Positions 43,673 through 52,954 of a stretch of DNA of 64,000 bases are shown here, piece by piece (the stretch's first letter is position 1; each line of letters starts with the position of its first letter). Source of the stretch: JAGOMX01 sp041738135 (lineage in GTDB: Bacteria > Pseudomonadota > Alphaproteobacteria > JAGOMX01); contig JBGSQK010000051.1 of NCBI GenBank assembly GCA_041738135.1, positions 4,755-68,754 on the forward strand, written 5' to 3'. The position numbers and the translations under genes were made by a program. The notes under the pieces are model-generated. The model was given only the letters and a program-made list of their open reading frames with translations. It did no database searches and had not been told where the DNA came from.

Positions 43673-44824
43673 ATGAACTCGAGATTAGGCAGCTACATTA
43701 CGGTAAAATCTAAGATGGAAAGCTTTCAAGCTTTCATCCCGACCCCATTACCGCCAATACCTGCCGTAGATTTGCAGAACCTCTACCCAAGGCTGGAAAA
43801 AGCCACGCAAGCCATCTCCGACCTAAACAGCATTGCCACGAGCATCCCAAATACAACTCTATTCATCTATATGTACGTGCGAAAAGAAGCATTGCTCTCG
43901 TCACAAATTGAAGGCACTCAAAGTTCATTTTCGGATCTAGTTTTATTTGAGAATAATCAAAAACCAAACATTGCCCAGGAAGATGTGGAGGAAGTCTCAA
44001 ACTATGTAAAAGCCCTCTATTATGGCCTAGGCCGTCTCAAAGCAGGTTTTCCTCTATCTCTACGTTTGTTAAGGGAAATACATGCCGAGTTGTTATCGGG
44101 AGCCAGGGGATCCTCTAAGTTACCTGGCGAGTTCAGAAAATCACAAAACTGGATTGGCGGAACCAGGCCAGGCAATGCAAGCTTTGTGCCCCCTCCTCCT
44201 GAAAAACTGATAGAGTGTTTAACTGATTTCGAAACCTTTCTTCATGATGATCGTTTGCCCGTACTTATCAAGACAGGTCTAGCACATGTCCAGTTTGAAA
44301 CCATCCACCCATTTTTAGATGGCAACGGACGACTGGGACGTCTTTTGATCATGTTAATGCTCTGTGAAAGCGGTATGCTCAAAGAGCCCATCTTATACCT
44401 TAGTCTTTATTTAAAACAAAACAGAAGCCTCTATTATGAACTGCTTCAAGAAGTCAGACTACAGGGCACATGGGAAACATGGCTGGAATTCTTTCTTGAT
44501 GGCGTTATTAGCTCAGCCAAACAAGCTGTGAGTACAGCCAAGCAGATTGACGATTTGTTCGCAGCAGATATGGAAAAAATCAACGGCTTAGGCCGCGCTA
44601 GATTTTCTTGCTTAGATACACTGGAATATTTAAAAAAGGTTCCACAAGTCACAGCTCCCTTCCTTGCAAATACTCTAGAGATGACGCCCCCCACGGCTCG
44701 CAGTACGCTTAATCGCTTACAAGCAATGGGCATATTAAAAGAGATCAGCGGCAAACAGACTGATAAAATCTACGTCTATAGCCGCTATCTTGATCTCCTA
44801 GAAGAAGGCGCGGATCCTTTTTAA
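43673..44824 (+). CDS. Fic/DOC-family AMP transferase with inhibitory helix and C-terminal winged helix
   Basis: The 383-residue protein has the Fic motif HPFLDGNGRLGR starting at H212, which transfers AMP from ATP to hydroxyls of target proteins. The N-terminal inhibitory motif SSQIEGT (E80) blocks ATP binding in class II Fic proteins until relieved. Residues about 300-375 (VTAPFLANTLEMTPPTARST) form a winged helix-turn-helix, which could bind the operators upstream. It is single-copy here with no separate antitoxin. Role may be self-protection or host targeting; both are known for the family. Confidence 0.92.
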   Translation: MNSRLGSYITVKSKMESFQAFIPTPLPPIPAVDLQNLYPRLEKATQAISDLNSIATSIPNTTLFIYMYVRKEALLSSQIEGTQSSFSDLVLFENNQKPNIAQEDVEEVSNYVKALYYGLGRLKAGFPLSLRLLREIHAELLSGARGSSKLPGEFRKSQNWIGGTRPGNASFVPPPPEKLIECLTDFETFLHDDRLPVLIKTGLAHVQFETIHPFLDGNGRLGRLLIMLMLCESGMLKEPILYLSLYLKQNRSLYYELLQEVRLQGTWETWLEFFLDGVISSAKQAVSTAKQIDDLFAADMEKINGLGRARFSCLDTLEYLKKVPQVTAPFLANTLEMTPPTARSTLNRLQAMGILKEISGKQTDKIYVYSRYLDLLEEGADPF

Positions 44825-44918
44825 AAAATGTCGCCCCGAATCATAAATTCTGCACTCCATTTGTGACATATCCGCGAAGGCGCGTATGACAAGTGGGTCA
44901 AACTTTATTACTCCGAGC

Positions 44919-46175
44919 CTACTTCACCTCAGCAACAAAATCCCGGATCTTTGGCATTATATGCTTACGCCATTTGCTGCCGTTGAATATACCATAGTGA
45001 CCGACGCTCTTTTGTTCGTAGTGCATTTTGCGATCTTCTGGGATACCCTTACACAAGGCTTGCGCAGCCTTGGTTTGTCCCAATCCAGATATATCATCCC
45101 GCTCGCCTTCAATTGTAAGCAAAGCTGTTTTTTCGATCGCTTTGAGATCCACTTTCTCATCCCGATGCATCATTTGGCCTTTAGGCAACGCATGTCTTTG
45201 GAACACAGTATTGACCGATTGCAGGTAATATTCCGCCGGCATGTCGAGCACCGATAGATACTCATCATAAAACTTACGATGGTTTTCAGCTCCGCTTTCG
45301 TCGCCTTGGATTAGGTGATTGTAAAAACTTTTGTGTGCTTCCATGTGACGTTCCAGATTCAGACTCATGAAGCCAGACAGCATTATAAACCCAGGACAAA
45401 CACGACGCATAGCTCCAGGATAGTACCATGGCACATGGGCGATAATATTCTCCTCGAACCACTCTATGGATTCATTTCGGGCTTGCTCATTCACCTTCGT
45501 GGGATTCACACGGGTATCAATAGGACCGCCCATGAGAGTCACTGACCGGGGCACCATAGGATCCTGTCTCGCCGACATCAATGCAGTTGCTGCCATAACA
45601 GGTACAGAAGGTTGGCACACCGCAACCACGTTCACATCCGGACCCAGCAATTGGATATAGTTGATCACATAATCAATATAGTCATCCAAATCAAAATGTC
45701 CGAAGAACAAGGGCACTTCACGAGCATTCTGCCAATCGGTGATATACACATCGTGATCTTGCAAAAGCGCATGAACTGTATCCCTTAACAAAGTGGCGTA
45801 ATGTCCCGATAAAGGGGCAACCACCAATATCTTTTTCAGTTTATGGGATGGCAATTCGTTTTTCGTGTTTTCATCAAGCACACGGGTAAAATGTAAAAGT
45901 CTGCAAAACACGTCCCTTTTAAGAGTTTCTTGCTTTATTTTCACCTCAACGCCGGATGCCACTTGAACCGATTCAATGCCGAATTCAGGCTTCGTAAATC
46001 GTCGGGTAACACGCTCCAAAAGCTCCCAACCAGCAGCAACCGTACGTCCCTCTTCAGAAAGGGTCGCAGCATTGAATGGATGGCTCAAAATCTTGTTGGT
46101 AGCATCGGCCACCATATGTGCAGGCGCCAACATTAAGCTATTGAATTCATACATTTCATAAAGCATCTTGTTCAT
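44919..46175 (-). CDS. phaZ: Intracellular polyhydroxybutyrate depolymerase
   Basis: The 418-residue protein matches the intracellular PhaZ class: HPFNAATLSEEGRTVAAGWE, ILVVAPLSGHYATLLRDTV, YITDWQNAREVP and AVCQPSVPVMAATALM. The cysteine at about residue 187 in CQPS fits the catalytic nucleophile of Ralstonia-type i-PhaZ. It releases 3-hydroxybutyrate oligomers from PHB granules. No phaC or phasin is in the window. It ends a minus-strand run with two crotonase-like genes and a DUF2855 gene. Confidence 0.93.
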   Translation of the reverse strand: MNKMLYEMYEFNSLMLAPAHMVADATNKILSHPFNAATLSEEGRTVAAGWELLERVTRRFTKPEFGIESVQVASGVEVKIKQETLKRDVFCRLLHFTRVLDENTKNELPSHKLKKILVVAPLSGHYATLLRDTVHALLQDHDVYITDWQNAREVPLFFGHFDLDDYIDYVINYIQLLGPDVNVVAVCQPSVPVMAATALMSARQDPMVPRSVTLMGGPIDTRVNPTKVNEQARNESIEWFEENIIAHVPWYYPGAMRRVCPGFIMLSGFMSLNLERHMEAHKSFYNHLIQGDESGAENHRKFYDEYLSVLDMPAEYYLQSVNTVFQRHALPKGQMMHRDEKVDLKAIEKTALLTIEGERDDISGLGQTKAAQALCKGIPEDRKMHYEQKSVGHYGIFNGSKWRKHIMPKIRDFVAEVK

Positions 46176-46237
46176 AATGGATCTCTCACCCTGTTTATTT
46201 CTAGTATCAGTTTGAATGATAAAGGTTAATTATCCGT

Positions 46238-47104
46238 TCACCACCATGGAAAGAATGGTGGTGTATCCTTTGACAGCTTTCCGGGAAAGTTTGGCAAGCG
46301 CTTTTCTAGAAACGACTGAACACCTTCTTTGCCATCAGCTCCCAATAATGAATGCATAAACAAGGCAATCTCCAAAGCCATAGTTTCATCAGGCTCTGAA
46401 CTAGCCAGCCCACGCCAAGCTAATTGTCTGGTATATGCCACGGACAAAGACGATGTTTTTGTAACGATTTCACGGGCAATGGCATAAGCGGCAGGCAATA
46501 CGTCTTCAGGTTTGTGCACAGATGTCAACAAACCCGATTCCTGTGCTTCCTTTGCATCTATCATGCGACCTGTTATAAGCCAATCCATGGCTTTTGTAGG
46601 ACTAACGATGCGAGGCAAAAACCAGGAAGAACCTGCCTCAGGCACAAAACCCCGGCGCGTAAAAGGAAATCCAAACTTTGCAGTGTCGGAAGCAATACGA
46701 AAATCCATTGGCAGCAGCATGGTAGATCCAATACCGACACCTGGCCCATTAATTGCACCTATCACAGGTTTGTAGCAACCATAAATGGACATGGGCAATT
46801 TGGTGTCAACACTCTCGCGATTAATTTCATCTATATCCAGTTGTTTTTGACTTAACCATGCAGGCCCCACTCTATTGGCATTGCCTGCAGGCCCGCCACC
46901 CGAAAGATCGGTTCCCGCGCAAAAATAATCCCCCGCAGCCGTTACCACGATGCAACGAATCTCATCATTGGCATTTGCGGCAATGAAAATATCTGATATC
47001 TCCCGCATCATTTCGACGGTCATGGCATTTAGTTTATCGGGACGATTTAGTGTAATGGTGAGAACATTATCTTCTAACTTGGTTAAGACAGAATCAATGG
47101 CCAT
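46238..47104 (-). CDS. Enoyl-CoA hydratase/isomerase (crotonase-fold) protein 1
   Basis: From the ATG at 47104 (GGAG six bases upstream) the product is 288 residues. The crotonase fold is clear (TLNRPDKLNAM, FCAGTDLSGGG for the oxyanion hole, GPGVGIGSTMLLPMDFRIAS, RRGFVPEAGSSWFLPRI). At the position of the first catalytic Glu of classical hydratases there is no Glu (GFPFTRRG), and the second position is Asp, so the reaction is uncertain. The C-terminal end LPNFPGKLSKDTPPFFPWW is shared with the paralog at 48254. Gap of 62 bases to phaZ. Confidence 0.85.
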   Translation of the reverse strand: MAIDSVLTKLEDNVLTITLNRPDKLNAMTVEMMREISDIFIAANANDEIRCIVVTAAGDYFCAGTDLSGGGPAGNANRVGPAWLSQKQLDIDEINRESVDTKLPMSIYGCYKPVIGAINGPGVGIGSTMLLPMDFRIASDTAKFGFPFTRRGFVPEAGSSWFLPRIVSPTKAMDWLITGRMIDAKEAQESGLLTSVHKPEDVLPAAYAIAREIVTKTSSLSVAYTRQLAWRGLASSEPDETMALEIALFMHSLLGADGKEGVQSFLEKRLPNFPGKLSKDTPPFFPWW

Positions 47105-47156
47105 TGGTTGCTCCAATCGTTGTTTAGCTTATGGTAGCTCAAAATGAAACGCATTC

Positions 47157-48242
47157 CTACCTGCTCTTTTGCGAGCCTTCATCCACTTCAAATATGTAGC
47201 CTTCGTTTGGATCAACACGTCCTCCGAGAACATCTTTATACGCATTATGCCATTGCCCTGAGTGAAAAACTCTATATTGCAGCCACCCATCTGCCCAGGA
47301 AGTAAAGCCTTTCCAAGCCCTTAAGGTACGAGCAGCAAGTTCTTCAGGCCCCCAATCTTGATTTCTCTTTATGATCTGATCAGGGACAAAAAAGAATATG
47401 GGCTTAGCGCCAGGTAAATGCTGATCCTCAAATGACATCTTCGACCAATGTGTGGCACCTACACTCATACTGTAAACCAGGTTACTCTCAAGATAATTAT
47501 GAATCTTGGCACGAACTTCTGAGTCACCAGACATATCCACATATATGGATACTGTTTGCGGCAAACTGGAAATCTCATCATAAGTAAAGACCCGGTCATA
47601 GCACCCTAGATTTTCCGCAAAGGCTTTATTTCCAGAAGAAGTCAATCCAATAACTTCTATACCCTCACGCAAACTAAATGAATAGGCCGCACCAATAGCC
47701 GTTTTAGACGATGCGCTTGCTAATATAATTGTCTTGGCACCAAATAGATCATTATCAGCAAGAAAATCATCAATCATGAAACCTGTAAAAAACAATGGAT
47801 ACAAAAGCGCTCTATGATTATACCCTTCTCGTATATAAGGATCCATCTGTGCAAACTGATACCGATTATAGGTAGGAGCCATAGCAGCACGATGTGGCGA
47901 AACATCCATAAAACCCATTGGACTCAGATGCCCTGGCGTCATGACAAATTCTGTGGACATGGGGATATACCCAAAAACTCTCTCACCAACGTTGATACCT
48001 TCACACTTGGTTTCAACCACATCCGCAAATCCCCAAACAGGAATGCGGCCCCACGCAGGGTCCGATGAAGGAAAAAAATTCCAATAGCCCATAGGATTTC
48101 CAGCCACCGCGTAAGTTATATTATTAGATGTGAAGGCGAAATTATCCACCCCGAGTCTAACCTGGCCCTCTTCCAGAATTGTTCGTTCATTTTCCACAAT
48201 CCTAGTCTGAGATAAATCAGCTTTATTTACTTCAAAGTCCAT
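47157..48242 (-). CDS. DUF2855 protein, MDR-like oxidoreductase fold
   Basis: From the ATG at 48242 (GGAG upstream) the product is 361 residues. FAFTSNNITYAVAGNPMGYW, IPVWGFADVVETKCEGINVG and LASASSKTAIGAAY are DUF2855 hallmarks; the layout parallels medium-chain dehydrogenase/reductases (GroES-like part, then a Rossmann part) without the usual zinc ligands. A quinone- or enoyl-type reductase function is inference. It is 11 bases from the downstream end of one crotonase-like gene and 52 bases before another, so it may act on the same CoA thioesters. Confidence 0.85.
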   Translation of the reverse strand: MDFEVNKADLSQTRIVENERTILEEGQVRLGVDNFAFTSNNITYAVAGNPMGYWNFFPSSDPAWGRIPVWGFADVVETKCEGINVGERVFGYIPMSTEFVMTPGHLSPMGFMDVSPHRAAMAPTYNRYQFAQMDPYIREGYNHRALLYPLFFTGFMIDDFLADNDLFGAKTIILASASSKTAIGAAYSFSLREGIEVIGLTSSGNKAFAENLGCYDRVFTYDEISSLPQTVSIYVDMSGDSEVRAKIHNYLESNLVYSMSVGATHWSKMSFEDQHLPGAKPIFFFVPDQIIKRNQDWGPEELAARTLRAWKGFTSWADGWLQYRVFHSGQWHNAYKDVLGGRVDPNEGYIFEVDEGSQKSR

Positions 48243-48253
48243 TATGATCTCCA

Positions 48254-49105
48254 TTATTTGCCCCACCAGGGAAAAAACCAAGGCAGATTCTTCGATACTT
48301 TTCCGGGAAATTTTGGTGGGCGTTTTTCCAAAAAGGACTGCACGCCCTCCATAATTTCCGGACTCCTACCTATGTAGCGCAGACAAGCGGCCTCATATAA
48401 TGTGGCGTCCTTAGGACTATTTAGGCTCTGCGTTTGGAGCATTAGCTGCCTGCTCATTGCCACGGAAATCGGTGAAGTATTGGCAACTATGTCTCGGGCA
48501 ATGGCATAAGCTGCTGGCAAAAGTTCTTCCGGCTTATAAAGCGCGCTCACTAAACCCGATTCTAGTGCTTCCTGTGCTGAGATCAAACGTCCTGTAATAA
48601 TCCAATCCATAGCTTTTGACTGTCCTACAATACGAGGCAGAAACCAGCTACAACCAGCCTCAGGCACGAGGGCTCTACGTGTAAAGACAAATCCAAATTT
48701 AGCCGTATCCACAGACAAACGAAAATCCATAGGTAAAAGCATTGTTGACCCAATACCTATAGCCGAACCATTCACAGCTCCTATTACCGGCTTCAAACAT
48801 TCAAAGATGGAGAGTCCTAACTGACTTGCGGCTGTATTTCTATCATTTTCTTCCAAATCAAACTCAGGTTGGTCAAAAGATAATTCTACAACGCCAACGG
48901 CTGAAAGGTCAGCGCCCGCACTGAAATAATTTCCAGCCCCCGTCACCACCACACAGCGTATATTGTCATCCAGATTGACACGCCTAAATATGTCAGCGCA
49001 CTCTGCTATCATAGGATTGGTCAGAGCATTCATTTTATCGGGACGATTAATGGTGATGGTATAAATCCCATCCTTCAGATCAGTCAAAAACACATCACTG
49101 GACAT
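48254..49105 (-). CDS. Enoyl-CoA hydratase/isomerase (crotonase-fold) protein 2
   Basis: A 283-residue paralog of the protein at 46238. Shared parts include TINRPDKMNALTNPMIAE, FSAGADLSAVG, GSTMLLPMDFRLSVDTAKFG and RRALVPEAGCSWFLPRI, and the end KFPGKVSKNLPWFFPWWGK. The same departure from canonical hydratase catalytic residues is seen. Two related copies on both sides of a DUF2855 gene suggest consecutive or parallel steps of acyl-CoA turnover. Confidence 0.85.
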   Translation of the reverse strand: MSSDVFLTDLKDGIYTITINRPDKMNALTNPMIAECADIFRRVNLDDNIRCVVVTGAGNYFSAGADLSAVGVVELSFDQPEFDLEENDRNTAASQLGLSIFECLKPVIGAVNGSAIGIGSTMLLPMDFRLSVDTAKFGFVFTRRALVPEAGCSWFLPRIVGQSKAMDWIITGRLISAQEALESGLVSALYKPEELLPAAYAIARDIVANTSPISVAMSRQLMLQTQSLNSPKDATLYEAACLRYIGRSPEIMEGVQSFLEKRPPKFPGKVSKNLPWFFPWWGK

Positions 49106-49159
49106 TGCATTCTCCCTAAGTACCTATATCCATAATACGACGCATAAGTTGAAGAATCC

Positions 49160-50329
49160 TTAATGCGGCACCCAATTTCTTTTTGGATAAAACAAGAGCG
49201 CCACACTCACAATAGAGGCAAATACAATACTGGCCAGGAACGGAAAGCTAGAACCCAACTGAGTCCATAACACCCCAGCAATTACGCTGGCCATCAAGGA
49301 CATAAAACCACCGATCAAACCAAATACACCAAAGGCAGTTGCTTTCATATCAGGTGGAGCAGCATTGGCGATCATGGTAGCCAACAAACCTTGCGTAATT
49401 CCCAGATGAACTCCCCAGAGAGCAACACCAACTAGATTGATAATTGGTCTTGTGCTACTTGCCAAAACAACATTTGCTAAAATCAGCATGAGCATTCCCA
49501 AATGCAGCAGTCTGGCATGGTTAGCCCTGTCCGAGTAATGTCCAAAGGGATAAGCGGTCAGCAAAAAGAAGAAATTCATGACGATAAGCACAATTGGAAT
49601 CATGGTGGGCGACAAACCATCTTCCGAGGCTCTTAAGATGATAAACGCTTCACTGAATCTGGCAAGACTGGCCACGCTGCCAATACCAATCACCCACCAG
49701 CAACGGTTACTTAATGTGCTTATTTGTCGCCATTCAATGACGCCGCGTGCAGCCTCCCTTCGCTTATGCCTTCTGGGTTCGCGAACCCTTAAGTAGAGCA
49801 AAGCAACGCACATAGCCGCCGGAATAATGGCCACAGAAAAAACGAGACGTACATCCCCGCCCCACAGATACATAAAATACATAGCCAAGAGCGGCCCAAG
49901 AAAAGCACCTGACGTATCTAATGATTGTCTCAACCCATAAGCAGCTCCACGTTGTTTCGTAGGCGTAATATCAGCAACCAAAGCATCCCGAGGTGGCCCA
50001 CGAATACCCTTACCAATACGGTCAAATACTCGCGCTGAAAGAATCACCCAACCACCAGTCGCCAAAGCAAACAAGGGCTTTGAGATCGTACTAATTCCGT
50101 AACCTAAAAGAAGAAATGGTCTACGCCTGCCGATGTTATCGCTGATAGTTCCAGAAAACACTCGAATAAGCTGAGCCACTCCCTCGCCTACCCCCTCAAC
50201 AATTCCTATGATCAGAGGACTCAAACCAAGGGTTGTCGTCATAAATATGGGCAACAAACTATGGATCATCTCAGATGATGTATCCATAAGCATGCTCACC
50301 ATACCTAAAGTAAGTATACCCTTGGGCAT
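49160..50329 (-). CDS. MFS transporter at the head of the crotonase/PhaZ run
   Basis: The 389-residue protein has 12 hydrophobic segments, motif A (GTISDNIGRRRPFLLLG) and a conserved loop (FDRIGKGIRGPPRDALVAD) of an uncharacterised MFS group. It lies 54 bases upstream of the crotonase 2 gene on the same strand, so a shared transcript and a transport role for a substrate or product of the pathway are plausible. The gap upstream 50330-50696 should contain its promoter. Confidence 0.82.
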   Translation of the reverse strand: MPKGILTLGMVSMLMDTSSEMIHSLLPIFMTTTLGLSPLIIGIVEGVGEGVAQLIRVFSGTISDNIGRRRPFLLLGYGISTISKPLFALATGGWVILSARVFDRIGKGIRGPPRDALVADITPTKQRGAAYGLRQSLDTSGAFLGPLLAMYFMYLWGGDVRLVFSVAIIPAAMCVALLYLRVREPRRHKRREAARGVIEWRQISTLSNRCWWVIGIGSVASLARFSEAFIILRASEDGLSPTMIPIVLIVMNFFFLLTAYPFGHYSDRANHARLLHLGMLMLILANVVLASSTRPIINLVGVALWGVHLGITQGLLATMIANAAPPDMKATAFGVFGLIGGFMSLMASVIAGVLWTQLGSSFPFLASIVFASIVSVALLFYPKRNWVPH

Positions 50330-50696
50330 GTGCGTGGGATGAGGTTCCCCCTCATGATAATGCGGAGGATCCTCTAAAGGTGGATCCGTAAGTTTAGAGT
50401 CAGTCAGGAGTTCTTCCCCTTTGTTTCTTTTCTTACATACTATATGGGACGAGGGCTTATAACAAGCTGATTGCTACAGAGGGAGGCTATAAATTTGATA
50501 TGCATTTACTATTATGTTGCATAATAATAATGTAGCAGACTTGAATAAAAAATCACTATTTATATACAATTTTAGGTTATTTTCATATATATTTAATATA
50601 ATACAATATAATTTGACTATTTATACAATTTAATGATATTCTGTTATTAAGCTTCATATTATATTGCTTTAACAAAATTCTAACGGGCTGTACATA
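50330..50696. other. Gene-free AT-rich region with direct repeats
   Basis: No ORF with coding character. GGATCC..GGATCC flanks at about 50370-50388. Two direct repeats, ACTATTTATATACAATTTTA (50555-50574) and ACTATTTATACAATTTAA (50616-50633), precede the HAD-like gene. Both divergent promoters must lie here. Confidence 0.5.
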
Positions 50697-51545
50697 ATGA
50701 CTTATTTAAAAAAATCAGTTCTACTTCTTACCATACTATTAGCTTCCTTAAATTTATCAGCATTCGAGAGCAAAGCCGGCGGCGATCAAACTCCTTATAG
50801 CAGCTTTCCGGGAACTCCAGAAAGCACACCTCCTGGCACCCCGGAGCTAGGACGTAAGGCCGCTGAGGAGCCAAATCCACTGGTAATACCACAAATCTCA
50901 GCCCCTAACTGGAAAATGGTTACAGAAAAAATTGATGAGCTCCTCGCCAAGGGAGTCGCACCAGCAGACATATTGGTAATTTCTGATGTGGATGGTGTTT
51001 TGTTGAATGGTTCAAACCCACTTACAAAGGCGACGCAGGGTGCAAAAAAAACAGAAAGAGTTTACCATGAAGTCTCTGCCGTCACAGGTGCATTGGGTGC
51101 GGTAACTACAATAATTGGTAAAGGCGTCAAATTTGTAGCAGCAACCGCGTGGGATGATCCTGCTAGCAGTGCCAATCGCCTCACTCAGGGGGGGTTCGGA
51201 CAAATTTTAAATATCGATGTAACCGCTAATACTCTTAACGCAGATGTCCCTATAGTTGCACCAGGCATTCCAAATGGTTGGCGCATAGCCCATTCTGGTC
51301 TTCTATCAAGCGTGGGAAAAAGTAAGGAAGCAGCAGGAAATGATGGAATGCAACGACAATTCTATATGGCGAAAGCCTATGCGCCCCTGGTTATATTTGG
51401 GGAAGATTTGAAAAATATAAAGTACGTAATATTTGTGGATGATAGTGTACCCGCCAATTTTGATTATTTCAATAAAGACCGTGAAGAAGGCAAAATGTAT
51501 GGGACTGACACCAAATTTATATATTTCGAATTTCCCAGAAATTGA
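50697..51545 (+). CDS. Secreted HAD-like protein (DUF2608-type)
   Basis: The 282-residue product has a signal peptide (MTYLKKSVLLLTILLASLNL, then SAFES). A proline/serine-rich linker follows to residue 60. The HAD-type phosphatase motifs ISDVDGVLL (near residue 100) and FVDDS (about 250) are present, with the pattern of the DUF2608 group that occurs in Rickettsia, Legionella and similar bacteria. Acid-phosphatase activity is possible but unproven. Its signal-peptide DNA nearly matches that of the LRR gene at 51703. Confidence 0.75.
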   Translation: MTYLKKSVLLLTILLASLNLSAFESKAGGDQTPYSSFPGTPESTPPGTPELGRKAAEEPNPLVIPQISAPNWKMVTEKIDELLAKGVAPADILVISDVDGVLLNGSNPLTKATQGAKKTERVYHEVSAVTGALGAVTTIIGKGVKFVAATAWDDPASSANRLTQGGFGQILNIDVTANTLNADVPIVAPGIPNGWRIAHSGLLSSVGKSKEAAGNDGMQRQFYMAKAYAPLVIFGEDLKNIKYVIFVDDSVPANFDYFNKDREEGKMYGTDTKFIYFEFPRN

Positions 51546-51558
51546 TCATAACAAAAAA

Positions 51559-51587
51559 CGATCCCAAGGCAGAAAACCTTGGGATCG
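51559..51587. terminator. Perfect 11-bp hairpin after the HAD-like gene
   Basis: CGATCCCAAGG (51559-51569) pairs with CCTTGGGATCG (51577-51587) with a 7-base loop. The A-run lies 5' of the hairpin, so as an intrinsic terminator it would work on the minus strand; on the plus strand no T-run follows. A 3' stabilising or weak terminator role is likely. Confidence 0.6.
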
Positions 51588-51702
51588 AGACTATCCTCCA
51601 GTGTCACTCAATATTATATATTAATTCCTCACAACCTATTGACAAACAACACATACAACCCCATATGAGATAATAGAAGGTTAACTCTGATTGGATTGTA
51701 TC

Positions 51703-52920
51703 ATGTTAAAAAGATTAGTTATTTTGACCATAGCTTCATTAAATTTATCAGCATCAGCTTTTTCCAGCAATAATGAGCTTGATAATTGTGATTTACCACG
51801 CGACCCTATGAGTATTGTAGTAAAACAATTGGATAACCCTACGGCCAAGAGTTTTGCACTTGCTTCTAAAGCCTTTAAAAACGCCGTCAATCAGAGGCAG
51901 CACCTGAAGATTAAAGACGGCATTGATGGGGAGCACCTATTAGAGATTCTTGCCACTAAAACTAATTTGACCTCACTGAATCTTGAAGGCTGTGAAAGCA
52001 TGACTTCCGATATTGTTGTTAAGGCAGCGAGAATGCTGCCCAATCTTACAAGGTTAAACCTCCGGAACGTAAATATCTCCAATGAAGGACTTATGGCCGT
52101 TTTAAATTCCTGCCCAAAGCTCAGTGATCTAAATTTGAGTGCAACCACATATCTCAGCCTCGATAACATCAACACACTTTGCTCAGTGTGCCCCAACATA
52201 CTTTCACTTGATTTGTCCGACATAGGAGGAACCTGTTCTGAATCAATCATTAAATTGGCTGATACCTACCCCAACCTAGTTTGTTTAAACATCTCTGGGA
52301 CAGCAGCTTCTTCAGAAGCCATTACGAAGCTGGCTAATTCTTGTCGTCACCTCAGGTCAATTGATCTTTCAGGTTCTGATCACTTGACTCCAGAAGCGTT
52401 ACTTCAGGTTGCACTAAATGGCTCGCAACTGAATAATCTTGTTCTTGATGGCTGCTCTCAAATGAATTCAGAAGTTATGACTTGGGTAGCTAAAACCTGT
52501 CAGCAATTGGTTACTCTAGACATATCTAGATGCTCCCTGATTAATGAAGACACAATTATTTCCGCACTAGAAGCATCTAAGGGCTTGAAAACCCTTCCCC
52601 TTACTGCTTGCACTCAAATCAGCTCAGAAGCCCTTGTAAGGATGGCTATAGCCAGACCTGAGCTAGAATCATTAGATCTGCAGGGCTGCACGCAATTTAC
52701 TGCTGAATCCATATTAGAGGTATGCAAAATTTGCCCACAACTGTCCTATCTCAGCTTAACGTACAATCCTAACATTACCAAAGATAACATTAAGCAAATT
52801 GCTACGGAAAATCCATCCATTGACCGTCTAAGCATTTGGGGATATACAAACTTGAAGCCAAGTACTATTCTCGCTAGAATTGAAGCATCTGAAAAAAGGA
52901 ACGTTACGACCACACCATAA
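51703..52920 (+). CDS. Secreted protein with F-box-like segment and LRRs
   Basis: From the ATG at 51703 the product is 405 residues. MLKRLVILTIASLNLSASAF is a signal peptide. Residues about 25-60 (DLPRDPMSIVVKQLDNPTAK, then SFALASKAFKNAV) match the F-box-like pattern. About 12 AMN1-type LRRs of 25-26 residues follow (CPKLSDLNLSATTYLSLD, CQQLVTLDISRCSLINED), resembling the protein at 7184. Probable effector candidate. Confidence 0.8.
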   Translation: MLKRLVILTIASLNLSASAFSSNNELDNCDLPRDPMSIVVKQLDNPTAKSFALASKAFKNAVNQRQHLKIKDGIDGEHLLEILATKTNLTSLNLEGCESMTSDIVVKAARMLPNLTRLNLRNVNISNEGLMAVLNSCPKLSDLNLSATTYLSLDNINTLCSVCPNILSLDLSDIGGTCSESIIKLADTYPNLVCLNISGTAASSEAITKLANSCRHLRSIDLSGSDHLTPEALLQVALNGSQLNNLVLDGCSQMNSEVMTWVAKTCQQLVTLDISRCSLINEDTIISALEASKGLKTLPLTACTQISSEALVRMAIARPELESLDLQGCTQFTAESILEVCKICPQLSYLSLTYNPNITKDNIKQIATENPSIDRLSIWGYTNLKPSTILARIEASEKRNVTTTP

Positions 52921-52954
52921 TACTATTCAGGCCTTGTAACCCAGAAAGTAAACT

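Noticed and set aside
46424..46855. 143-codon plus-strand open frame
   Set aside because: Antisense to the crotonase 1 gene; cysteine- and histidine-rich by chance.
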